64,000 bases of DNA from Pseudoglutamicibacter cumminsii. Its GTDB lineage: Bacteria; Actinomycetota; Actinomycetes; Actinomycetales; Micrococcaceae. The position numbers and the translations under genes were made by a program. Each line of letters starts with the position of its first letter. Within the stretch, counting starts at the first letter, position 1. Positions 1-7,505 of this stretch are shown here, piece by piece. The DNA lies in contig NZ_JAFBCO010000001.1 in assembly GCF_016907775.1 (NCBI RefSeq), forward strand, positions 868,001 through 932,000. The letters run 5' to 3'. The notes under the pieces were generated by a model. The model was not told the origin of the DNA. It saw only the letters and a list, made by a program, of their open reading frames with translations, and did not search any database.

Positions 1-524
1 ACCGGCGGGTGCTCCACGAGGGTCGCGCTCACCGTCACCGCATCATCGCGATATACCTCGAAGATCGGCTCATTCGGGATCACAATCTCTTCGGCCTGCA
101 CCAGCTCGTGCAGGTTAGGGCGGGCCTCATCCTGGATCCGGATATCGATGTCGTAGGAGAACCCGTCGAGGGTCTTCCCAACCAACTCGGCGGTACCGGC
201 CAAGTCCTCACCACCAACACGGTGCGGATCCTTGCCCGGGCCCAAAATGCGGAACGGCTCAGTGAAGCCATTAACCGGCTTGCCCCAGTTCCACAGCAGA
301 AAACCGGGTAGCTCCACAACATGGTCGGAATGCAGGTGCGTGATGAATCCCGCGGTGAAGTGCTTACCCTTCAAGCCGGCCTCAGCGGCAGCGCGGGTGC
401 ACCCCAGGCCGAAATCGATCAGGTAGAAATCATCGTTCACGCGGACTGCCGAGCAGATCCCTGGTTCGCTTCCTCGAATAGCCGGGCCGGCTGCCGTGCC
501 GAGGGTAATGAGTTCAACGGTCAT
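1..524 (-). CDS. Metallo-beta-lactamase-fold hydrolase (partial, C-terminus beyond left edge)
   Basis: An open frame runs from an ATG at 524 to the window edge with no stop, so only about 174 N-terminal residues are present. The protein begins MTVELITLGTAAGP and carries the zinc-binding motif HLHSDH near residue 63, the signature of metallo-beta-lactamase-fold hydrolases of the ribonuclease Z/arylsulfatase type. A purine-rich AGGGGA lies about 7 bases before the start. It begins 11 bases after the stop of the upstream aldehyde dehydrogenase on the same strand, so the two probably form an operon. The context suggests hydrolysis of an aromatic ester, lactone or thioester, but that is inference; true RNase Z is less likely in this setting. 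Confidence 0.8.
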   Translation of the reverse strand, partial: MTVELITLGTAAGPAIRGSEPGICSAVRVNDDFYLIDFGLGCTRAAAEAGLKGKHFTAGFITHLHSDHVVELPGFLLWNWGKPVNGFTEPFRILGPGKDPHRVGGEDLAGTAELVGKTLDGFSYDIDIRIQDEARPNLHELVQAEEIVIPNEPIFEVYRDDAVTVSATLVEHPP

Positions 525-535
525 GTCAGTGTCCC

Positions 536-1909
536 CTAGTTGTGTGCTCGCCAGTTGACGGTGGTTGGTTCCAGGTAGGCCTCCAAGCCCCAGCGGCCGC
601 GCTCGCGGCCAACGCCGGATTGCTTCCAGCCCCCAAACGGTGCATCAAGTTCAACAACGGTGTGTTGATTGATCCACACCGTGCCAGCCTCCAACTCCGG
701 AGCCAGTTGCCGTGCCCGCTCCACGTCTGGAGTCCAGATAGAGGCGCCGAGCCCGAACTCGGAATCGTTCGCGAGCTCGATGGCCTGGTCAACGGAGCTA
801 TAGGACACGATCGGCAGGGCCGCTCCAAACTGCTCTTCCCGCACGATGCGCATGTCCTGTTCAGCATTGGCCACGATGGTCGGCGTCTGGAAATAGCCCG
901 GTAGCTCGCACCGCTGATGCCCGGCAAGAACAGTGGCACCGTCGGCTGCCGCCGCATCGATCAGTTCCCGCACGTAGTCGCGCTGGCTCGCGTTATGCAT
1001 CGGCCCTAGGGTGGTGGCGGCGTCGATGCCACGGCCAAGTACAAACTTGTTGACTTCCTCGACCACAGCTTCAGTGAAGTCCGCGCGCATGCTCTCTGGA
1101 ACATAGACGCGTTTAACCGCCATGCAAACCTGCCCGGCGTTGCGGAAGGCGCTGCCGATGATGCCGCGCGCAGCCACCTCAATATCCGCGTCATCCAGCA
1201 CGATGGCGGCGTCATTACCGCCCAACTCCATGGTCACGCGGGTGACATTTTCAGCGGCCTGCTGCATCAAAGAGGTGCCCACCGCGGTGGAGCCGGTGTA
1301 AGAAATCTTGTTGACGAGTGGTTCCGAAGCCAACGCCACGCTCACGGTGCGGTTGGAACCGGTAAGAACCTGCACAACATGCTCAGGCAGAACCGTGTTC
1401 ATCAGTTCGATCAAAGCGATAGCTGAGGCCGGCGTCGTAGGAGCGGGCTTGGCCAGCACAGTGCATCCGGCGATCAAAGCCGGCGCCAGCTTGACGCACA
1501 ACAGCGAGATCGGGAAGTTCCACGGGGTGATGGTTCCCACCACACCCACCGGACGGTTCAGCACCTCGACATTGCGGCCATCGCGCTCTGGAAGGCTGAT
1601 CGTGTCTTCCCAGTCCAAGGTCGCGTAATAACGGAACAGGCCCGCCGAGACCTTGAACTCCATTTTCGCTTCGGCAATCGGCTTGCCCTGCTCACGGGAA
1701 AGCACCTCACCCAACGCATCGAGGTTCGCCTCAATCTTGTCGGCGATCTTCACCAACGCTTCCGCTCGCGCTACACGGTCACGCTGCCAGCCACGCAGCG
1801 CCGCGCGTGCACGGACCGCTGCCTGCTGCGTGTCTTCGGCCGTGTTCTCCGGTACCCGGGCAACAACTTCGAGTGTTGCGGGATCCAGGACGTCGTAGTG
1901 AGTGCTCAT
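536..1909 (-). CDS. NAD(P)-dependent aldehyde dehydrogenase
   Basis: This 457-residue protein is a full-length aldehyde dehydrogenase that oxidises an aldehyde to its acid with NAD(P)+. Visible family features are the substrate-channel motif TPWNFP near residue 128, the catalytic Glu in TMELGGNDA near 228, and the catalytic Cys in NAGQVCMA near 262. The overall pattern resembles succinate-semialdehyde, vanillin or benzaldehyde dehydrogenases. It is divergent from the short-chain dehydrogenase at 2099 and lies before the metallo-hydrolase at 524. Because the island continues with a P450, pobA and pca genes, the likely substrate is an aromatic aldehyde such as methoxybenzaldehyde or vanillin (inference). 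A TTCC-N7-GGAA inverted repeat lies in its upstream region. Confidence 0.9.
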   Translation of the reverse strand: MSTHYDVLDPATLEVVARVPENTAEDTQQAAVRARAALRGWQRDRVARAEALVKIADKIEANLDALGEVLSREQGKPIAEAKMEFKVSAGLFRYYATLDWEDTISLPERDGRNVEVLNRPVGVVGTITPWNFPISLLCVKLAPALIAGCTVLAKPAPTTPASAIALIELMNTVLPEHVVQVLTGSNRTVSVALASEPLVNKISYTGSTAVGTSLMQQAAENVTRVTMELGGNDAAIVLDDADIEVAARGIIGSAFRNAGQVCMAVKRVYVPESMRADFTEAVVEEVNKFVLGRGIDAATTLGPMHNASQRDYVRELIDAAAADGATVLAGHQRCELPGYFQTPTIVANAEQDMRIVREEQFGAALPIVSYSSVDQAIELANDSEFGLGASIWTPDVERARQLAPELEAGTVWINQHTVVELDAPFGGWKQSGVGRERGRWGLEAYLEPTTVNWRAHN

Positions 1910-2005
1910 CTGTACCTGCCTTCACATGTAGAGGGCGGATGCGGCGGTGCGCCGTAGTAATGTCCCTACATCATGGAAGATTGTGAAGAGCGAATGTGAT
2001 TAGCC

Positions 2006-2020
2006 TTCCATCCATTGGAA
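2006..2020. promoter_or_regulatory. Inverted repeat TTCC-N7-GGAA, candidate regulator operator
   Basis: The sequence TTCCATCCATTGGAA lies in the 189-bp divergent region between the aldehyde dehydrogenase (start 1909) and the short-chain dehydrogenase (start 2099). The same TTCC-N7-GGAA arrangement occurs twice more, before the flavoprotein/P450 genes at 4998 and 5053. The IclR gene at 2893 encodes the closest candidate binding protein, which is inference. Confidence 0.45.
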
Positions 2021-2098
2021 AAAACCCTGCGTGAATGGGGCACAATGGCAAACATAGAGCCAAACGCATGATCCAGCTCACACGAAAGGTTCTATCCC

Positions 2099-2890
2099 AT
2101 GAAAAAGACCATTGTTGTAACAGGTGTTTCCTCCGGAATCGGCGCGCAGACCGCCGCGCAACTACGTGACGCCGGGCACCGCGTCATCGGGGTGGACCGC
2201 AACCCACCGGCTCAGGCTAACGGCGATCACACCGAAGACTTCGTGCAGCTCGATCTCTCCTCAGCAGATTCCATTCAAGCCGGCGTTGCCCAGCTCACCG
2301 AGCTAGCCGGCAGCCAAATTGACGGGCTCGCAAACATTGCGGGCGTTCCGGGCACCGCCCCCGCGGAGGTTGTCATGGGCGTGAACGTGATCGGCCTGCG
2401 CGACTTCACCCAGGCGCTGCTACCGCAGCTGGCGCCTGGTGCGGCCATCGTGAACCTGGCCTCATCGGTAGCAGTTGACTGGCGCAACCACCTCAACGAA
2501 GAGAACCGAGCCGTGCAGGCGAACAGCGTTGACGAGCTCAAAGCAGACGAACAAGTCTGGGCACTGGTTCAAGACGAGTCCTACCTGTTCTCCAAGCAGT
2601 GCGTCCGACTCCTCACCGAGCAGCTGGCCGCCTCTCTGGTGGAGCGGAAAATCCGCGTCAACAGCGTGAGCCCAGGCCCGGTATCGACCCCGATCCTGGA
2701 AGACTTCAAGACCGACCACGGCCGCGAAAAAGTCGAAGGCGCCTCAAAGCTACTCGGCAAATACGGCGAAGTCGCCGAAATCGCTGACGTCATCGAATTC
2801 CTGCTAAGCGACACCGCCCGCTGGGTCAACGGAACCGACATCCGCGTAGATGGCGGACTCGTAGCCTCCCGCAGGAGTGGAAACCAGTAA
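2099..2890 (+). CDS. Short-chain dehydrogenase/reductase (coniferyl-alcohol or hydroxysteroid dehydrogenase-like)
   Basis: The 263-residue protein has the classical SDR layout: the nucleotide-binding motif TGVSSGIG near residue 8, NIAG near 80, a catalytic Ser in NLASSVA near 121, and the YxxSK-type motif YLFSKQ near 162. A 20-plus residue insertion between the Ser and the Tyr resembles the coniferyl-alcohol dehydrogenase and 3-alpha-hydroxysteroid dehydrogenase subgroup. It would oxidise an alcohol (or reduce a ketone) with NAD(P). It lies 2 bases before the IclR regulator and divergent from the aldehyde dehydrogenase, so an aryl alcohol to aldehyde to acid sequence is plausible. The start ATG has GAAAGG upstream. 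Confidence 0.85.
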   Translation: MKKTIVVTGVSSGIGAQTAAQLRDAGHRVIGVDRNPPAQANGDHTEDFVQLDLSSADSIQAGVAQLTELAGSQIDGLANIAGVPGTAPAEVVMGVNVIGLRDFTQALLPQLAPGAAIVNLASSVAVDWRNHLNEENRAVQANSVDELKADEQVWALVQDESYLFSKQCVRLLTEQLAASLVERKIRVNSVSPGPVSTPILEDFKTDHGREKVEGASKLLGKYGEVAEIADVIEFLLSDTARWVNGTDIRVDGGLVASRRSGNQ

Positions 2891-2892
2891 CC

Positions 2893-3696
2893 ATGGCCAA
2901 CCGTGCACCGCAGCGGCAGGGCAACCCTGCCCAACGTTCAACCACCAAGCCAGCCACAACATCGGCATCCGTAACCTCGCGCGCACTACGAATTCTGGAA
3001 ACATTCGATAGCGCCCACCGAGACCAGACGCTCAGCAGCATTGCAAGGCGCGCGGACCTGCCACTGGCTACGGCACACCGGCTGGTGAACGAACTAGCGG
3101 TGTGGGGCGGCTTAGAGAAGAAGTCTGGCCGCTACCGAATCGGACAGAAGCTGTGGCGCATCGGCCTGCTAGCTTCTGCCCAACAGGACGTAGCCGAAAT
3201 CGCAGCACCCTACATGCAGGACGTCCTGTTCGTGACCCACAACGTGGTCAACCTGTTCATCCTGGACCAAAAAGAAGTGCTCCTTGTCGAGCGCATTTCC
3301 GGGACGAACACCGGCGCCCCGTTCCGCCGAGTAGGCGATCGGATGGATTTGCACTCGAGCGCGGCAGGCAAGTTGATGCTCGCGTACGGGGCGCCGGAAC
3401 TGCTGGCTGAGCTACCAGCGGATTTACCTCGGCATACCCAGCACACCATTGGCCGGAAATCGGAGCTGATCCAACACATCACTCGGATCCGTTCGCAAGG
3501 CTTCGCGACGACCGAGCGAGAAAGCGGTGCGAACAACTTTGCTCTCGCCGTGCCTGTGTTCTCCCCGACCACGGGACAGATCATCGCCGCACTGGGCATC
3601 GTGACGCAGGATGCGATGGCCCCGATTGGGAACGTAGTGCCGGTGCTACAGATCGCTGCCCGAGGTATTTCCCGAACCCTCGAAGTTGGGGACTAG
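2893..3696 (+). CDS. IclR-family transcriptional regulator
   Basis: The 267-residue protein has an N-terminal winged helix (about residues 24-85, ALRILETFDSA then LATAHRLVNELAVWG) and a C-terminal IclR effector-binding domain with the typical LHSSAAGKLMLAYG segment near residue 153 and ESGANNFALAVPVF near 215. The first 20 residues are a basic, low-complexity leader. It follows the short-chain dehydrogenase by 2 bases, so they are probably cotranscribed. IclR proteins commonly control aromatic catabolism, and the TTCC-N7-GGAA repeats flanking this gene at 2006, 4998 and 5053 make it the best candidate for their regulator (inference). Confidence 0.9.
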   Translation: MANRAPQRQGNPAQRSTTKPATTSASVTSRALRILETFDSAHRDQTLSSIARRADLPLATAHRLVNELAVWGGLEKKSGRYRIGQKLWRIGLLASAQQDVAEIAAPYMQDVLFVTHNVVNLFILDQKEVLLVERISGTNTGAPFRRVGDRMDLHSSAAGKLMLAYGAPELLAELPADLPRHTQHTIGRKSELIQHITRIRSQGFATTERESGANNFALAVPVFSPTTGQIIAALGIVTQDAMAPIGNVVPVLQIAARGISRTLEVGD

Positions 3697-3705
3697 AACG
3701 TCTGC

Positions 3706-4920
3706 TCAGACTTCCTGACGCTGAGGCGTGCCCTTCAACAGCCAGATCGTGCCGAGGATTCCTAGCGAACTGAACCCGGCCGTCAGCATCCAGGAGCTCT
3801 CCCAGCCGCCCGTCTGCACCGCGAACCACGCGATGAGGAACGGCCCCAGGAAATTGCCCATGTTGAAGATCTGCTGCATCAACCCCATCACCACAGCACT
3901 CGAACCATCTGGCTGAGCCAATTCGCCAATCATCCGCGTCAACAACGCCGGCACCGCTCCACCAATCGCCGAAAACGCGACCGCCAACACAAGCGACGCC
4001 AACGCTGGGAACGCCGTCTGATCCCACGGGACAGCGAAAAGCCCGATCGACGTCAAAGCCATAGCCGCAAAGGACACGATCACTAGACGCTTTACCGTGA
4101 CACCCCTGCCCACCAACAGGCCAGCGCCAAGCGCACCCAGGATATTCACCCCACCAACAACCGCGGACATCATCCCCGCCGCCGGCTGCTGAATCCCATA
4201 CTGCTCATAAATCCGGGGCAAAAAGCCGACAACCGCCATCCACTGGATGCTGTAACAAGCGAAAATAGCGCCGGCCAGCCAAGGACCAGGTCGCGAAATC
4301 GTGACCCGCACCAACCGCCACGTCCCCGACCCCTTAGCCGAACCAACTGCCTCATCCCGGGGAACCAGCGCAAGCACGCAAGGAATCAAGGCCAACGTCA
4401 CAACCGCAGCCCCAACCCACATCGGGCGCCAACCGAACTCCGGCACCACAAACGTACCCGCCATGAAACCGATAAAGGCGGCCAACCCCTGAAACATCGC
4501 CCACGCGGTCAACGCGCGAAACACATGCGGGGGCTCAAACCGATCCCGGAGCAACGCCGGCCCCAAAACTACGCAAAAGAGAAAACCGATGCCCTCGAAA
4601 GCTCGTGAGACGAAAACCATTGCGGCTGATGAGGCGAAAGCGCCCAACAAGGAGCCGAGGCTCATTAACACCAGGCCCGCCACAATGACCCGCCGCAACC
4701 CTAAGCGTTCACCCAGCCACGCCGTCGGCAAACCACCCAGGATGCTGGCAACTTGAATTACGCCGATGAGAACCCCCGCTTGAACGAGTCCCACGCCAAG
4801 TTCTTCTGACAGCGACTCCAAAGCCGGAGGAAGCTTCCAAATATGGACAGCGCTCATAATCCCAACAAGAACCACACAAAGCCATGAAGCCGAAGAAGTC
4901 TGACTGCGGGTGGATTTCAC
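3706..4920 (-). CDS. MFS transporter (cyanate-permease-like), probable aromatic-compound carrier
   Basis: This is a 404-residue major facilitator protein with about 12 predicted hydrophobic segments. The usual loop motif between segments 2 and 3 is visible as GLPTAWLGERLGLRRV near residue 63. It starts with GTG at 4920, preceded by AAGGTG. It converges with the IclR gene (9-base gap) and is divergent from the flavoprotein/P450 genes, sharing a 253-bp control region with two TTCC-N7-GGAA repeats. The context suggests uptake or efflux of the aromatic substrate of this island. The substrate cannot be read from the sequence. Confidence 0.85.
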   Translation of the reverse strand: MKSTRSQTSSASWLCVVLVGIMSAVHIWKLPPALESLSEELGVGLVQAGVLIGVIQVASILGGLPTAWLGERLGLRRVIVAGLVLMSLGSLLGAFASSAAMVFVSRAFEGIGFLFCVVLGPALLRDRFEPPHVFRALTAWAMFQGLAAFIGFMAGTFVVPEFGWRPMWVGAAVVTLALIPCVLALVPRDEAVGSAKGSGTWRLVRVTISRPGPWLAGAIFACYSIQWMAVVGFLPRIYEQYGIQQPAAGMMSAVVGGVNILGALGAGLLVGRGVTVKRLVIVSFAAMALTSIGLFAVPWDQTAFPALASLVLAVAFSAIGGAVPALLTRMIGELAQPDGSSAVVMGLMQQIFNMGNFLGPFLIAWFAVQTGGWESSWMLTAGFSSLGILGTIWLLKGTPQRQEV

Positions 4921-4997
4921 GGCTCACCTTCTCATCTATTGCTGCCTTAGCTTATTTCGACAATCATGCACAGGTTGGGATATCGAAAGGTTATATC

Positions 4998-5012
4998 TTC
5001 CGTTCTCCGGAA
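4998..5012. promoter_or_regulatory. Inverted repeat TTCC-N7-GGAA, candidate operator 1 of the divergent region
   Basis: CTTCC-GTTCTCC-GGAAG forms a five-base inverted repeat with a seven-base spacer between the MFS gene (start 4920) and the flavoprotein gene (start 5174). It matches the spacing of the sites at 2006 and 5053. Confidence 0.45.
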
Positions 5013-5048
5013 GGCTAGAGTCCGCAGGAAATGCAAGTCTCAAAACTC

Positions 5049-5071
5049 ATATTTCCATTGGTCGGAAATAT
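5049..5071. promoter_or_regulatory. Perfect 8+8 inverted repeat containing TTCC-N7-GGAA, candidate operator 2
   Basis: ATATTTCC (5049-5056) and GGAAATAT (5064-5071) are a perfect inverted repeat around ATTGGTC. Its core TTCC-N7-GGAA is identical in layout to the sites at 2006 and 4998, and its centre is 55 bp from that of the 4998 site. It is the strongest of the three and lies about 100 bp before the flavoprotein start. Confidence 0.5.
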
Positions 5072-5121
5072 TTGTGATGCGTGCCACATGTTGCGCTTAG
5101 GGTTGCTTCACCAGCATCAGC

Positions 5122-5143
5122 TACCCCATGAGAGGGGTACCCC
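5122..5143 (+). promoter_or_regulatory. Short GC-rich hairpin in the flavoprotein leader
   Basis: TACCCC (5122-5127), loop ATGAGA, GGGGTA (5134-5139) is a perfect six-base inverted repeat. It overlaps the palindrome GGGGTACCCC (5134-5143). It lies about 30 bp before the flavoprotein start, between the candidate operators and the Shine-Dalgarno. A leader hairpin or a regulator site is possible; its function is unknown. Confidence 0.3.
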
Positions 5144-5173
5144 GATGAATCTCGTTCAAGGAGTGAGCTCACA

Positions 5174-6154
5174 GTGACAACCATGGTTGCCCAAGAGGCC
5201 CCCACACTCATCGACGCCGTCATTGACGAAGTCGAAGATATTGCTGAGGGCATCGTATCGCTCGTGCTTCGACGCCCCGATGGCCAAGAGTTCCCTCACT
5301 GGACCCCGGGTTCCCACATCGACCTGCACCTAGGCAACGGCCTGACTCGTCAGTACTCCTTGTGGTCGCCCGTGGATGATCTGACCCAGTTGCGAGTTGG
5401 GGTCTTGCGGACCCTCGATTCACGGGGCGGCTCGGAATGGATCCACGATAACCTCCGTAGCGGCGACCAGATCAGCATTTCCGCACCGCGCAACAACTTC
5501 CCGCTGGTTGATTCCCGTAAATACATGTTCATCGCTGGCGGCATCGGCATCACCCCGTTGATTTCGATGATCCAACAGGTTGAAGAGCAGGGTCGGGAAT
5601 GGCAGCTCTACTACGGAGGCCGGAGCCGAGCCTCGATGGCGTTGGCGAAACAGCTCGAAGAAGAATACGGCACTGACAAGGTCCACATCTTCGACGAGGA
5701 TGTCCGTGGTCGTCTGGACTTGGAAACCGTTCTCGCTATGCCGCGTGCTCACATGCTGGTTTATGCGTGCGGGCCGAGCGGGATGCTGAAGATCATTGAA
5801 GATTTCTGCATGGGCTGGCCTCCAGGAACCTTGCACACCGAAAGGTTCGTAGCTGATTCCCTCGGCGCTGCAGGCAACCCTGACCCCTTCACCGTCGAAC
5901 TCGCGCGCAGCGGTAAGTCGCTCACTGTTCCTCCCGAGAAATCCATTCTCGAAGTCATGGAAGAGAACGGCACACGAGTACTTTCCAGCTGCCGAGCAGG
6001 CCTATGCGGCACATGCGAGACCCGCATCATCGCGGGAGAAGCCGAGCACCGAGACGCCGCGCTCACCCAGGAGGACAAGGACTCCGGTGACGTCATGATG
6101 GTGTGCGTTTCACGCGCCGCGGCAGGCTGCAGCCGGCTCGTTCTGGATCTCTAA
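5174..6154 (+). CDS. PDR/VanB-type flavin oxidoreductase with C-terminal [2Fe-2S] domain
   Basis: The 326-residue protein has the three parts of the phthalate dioxygenase reductase family. There is a flavin-binding barrel with RQYSLWSP near residue 59. An NAD-binding domain follows with GGIGITPLI near 120 and ACGPSGML near 197. The C-terminal plant-type ferredoxin has CRAGLCGTC near 277 and a later Cys in MVCV. It passes electrons from NAD(P)H through flavin and iron-sulfur to an oxygenase. The start is GTG at 5174 because AAGGAG lies 10 bases upstream. Such reductases usually serve Rieske oxygenases (for example VanA), but here the partner 18 bases downstream is a cytochrome P450, which is unusual. 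Confidence 0.92.
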   Translation: MTTMVAQEAPTLIDAVIDEVEDIAEGIVSLVLRRPDGQEFPHWTPGSHIDLHLGNGLTRQYSLWSPVDDLTQLRVGVLRTLDSRGGSEWIHDNLRSGDQISISAPRNNFPLVDSRKYMFIAGGIGITPLISMIQQVEEQGREWQLYYGGRSRASMALAKQLEEEYGTDKVHIFDEDVRGRLDLETVLAMPRAHMLVYACGPSGMLKIIEDFCMGWPPGTLHTERFVADSLGAAGNPDPFTVELARSGKSLTVPPEKSILEVMEENGTRVLSSCRAGLCGTCETRIIAGEAEHRDAALTQEDKDSGDVMMVCVSRAAAGCSRLVLDL

Positions 6155-6172
6155 AACTCTAGGAGGAAAGCA

Positions 6173-7372
6173 ATGAAGACTTTAGAAAAGGTGCCTGTTT
6201 TCACCGAAGACCCATACAGCGAATCTGCCCTCCTGGATCCATATCCTTTCCTGGATCGGCTCGCAGCGGCAGGACCTGTCAGCTACCTCGAAGCCACCGG
6301 GATCTACGCGATCACCGGTTATGAAGAAGTCTATGAAGTACTCACAGACTTCGAGACCTACGTTTCATCAGGTGGCCTAGGCCCTCGCGATATCCGCAAG
6401 GATGCGGGTTGGCGTCCGCCAAGCATCCTCGAATCCGACCCACCCATCCACACGCTCATGCGGCGAGCGCTGACCGGGGTCATCAACCCTGGCACAGTGC
6501 GAAAGCTGCGCGAACCGTTCACCCCGCCAGCCGTGGAGCTGGTTTCTGAACTTGCGCATCGTACCCATTTCGATGCGATCAAGGACCTCGCAGAGCTGTA
6601 CCCGATCAAGGTCTTCCCTGACGCGGTGGGCATTCCAGAAGAAGGACGCGAACACCTCCTGCCGTACGGCAACATGGTTTTCAACGCGTTCGGCCCGGAG
6701 AACTACATTTACGAGCAGGCTTTCTTGCACGCGGATGAACACTCCTCCGTGGTGATGAAGGCGTGCGAGCTTGAGTCCCTCTCCCCTGGTGGCTTCGGCA
6801 TCAAGATTTGGGACAAAGTCAAGGAAGGGCTGATCACGGAACAGCAGGCAACCCTGCTGGTGCGTGCGTTGCTGTCCGCGGGTGTGGACACCACCATCTT
6901 CGGAATTGGCAACGTCCTCTCCGTGCTGGCGCGCGAACCAGAAGCCTGGCAAGAACTGCGCAAGCAGCCTCATCTAGCGAAGTTCGCGATCGACGAGGCG
7001 CTGCGCCTGGAATCACCGTTCCAGAAGTTCCACCGAACAGTAAGCACTGACACAACCCTGGGCGGAGTTGATCTTCCGGCAGGGACGAAGGTGCTCGTGT
7101 TCTTGGGTGCCGCCAACCGTGACCCGGAGAAGTGGGGCCCAGACGCAACCAAGTTCAGCTTGGACCGCACGTCCTCTGGACACGTCGCCTTCGGCATGGG
7201 CCTGCACCAGTGCGTCGGCCAGCCGATCGCGCGACTGGAAATGGAGATCGTGCTTCAGCAAATGCTCGAACACGTAGACACCATCTCCCTGGCAGGAGAG
7301 CCTAAGCCGATCCTGCACAACGTGCTTCGCGGTTTCGAATCACTCCCAGTGGAGATCAGCGCCGCAAAGTAG
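6173..7372 (+). CDS. Cytochrome P450, CYP199-like probable aromatic O-demethylase
   Basis: The 399-residue P450 has the I-helix oxygen-activation motif SAGVDTT near residue 238, the ExxR motif EALRLES near 272, and the heme-ligand loop FGMGLHQCVGQ with its Cys near 347. The C-terminal half (HRTVSTDTTLGG, FLGAANRDPEKW, the heme loop and FESLPV) resembles the CYP199A family as I remember it, whose members demethylate 4-methoxybenzoate or veratrate. It starts after AGGAGG, 18 bases behind the reductase, so the two are cotranscribed. Its product 4-hydroxybenzoate would feed PobA a few kilobases away. The family assignment is from memory and the substrate is inference. Confidence 0.88.
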   Translation: MKTLEKVPVFTEDPYSESALLDPYPFLDRLAAAGPVSYLEATGIYAITGYEEVYEVLTDFETYVSSGGLGPRDIRKDAGWRPPSILESDPPIHTLMRRALTGVINPGTVRKLREPFTPPAVELVSELAHRTHFDAIKDLAELYPIKVFPDAVGIPEEGREHLLPYGNMVFNAFGPENYIYEQAFLHADEHSSVVMKACELESLSPGGFGIKIWDKVKEGLITEQQATLLVRALLSAGVDTTIFGIGNVLSVLAREPEAWQELRKQPHLAKFAIDEALRLESPFQKFHRTVSTDTTLGGVDLPAGTKVLVFLGAANRDPEKWGPDATKFSLDRTSSGHVAFGMGLHQCVGQPIARLEMEIVLQQMLEHVDTISLAGEPKPILHNVLRGFESLPVEISAAK

Positions 7373-7505
7373 TCGTTTCTCCATAGTCACGGTGGGGTTT
7401 CCACTTCACCTCGACCACATCAAATCTCCATCTCATCCTGCGTCCCAGGCGGTCAGTGCCTAACGCAGCTAGCCGCCCCTACCCAAAAGTAGAGATAGGA
7501 AAGCC

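Noticed and set aside
5174-6154. Assignment of the reductase as VanB of a vanillate demethylase
   Set aside because: No VanA-type Rieske oxygenase is adjacent; the neighbour is a P450, so I kept the general PDR/VanB-type name.
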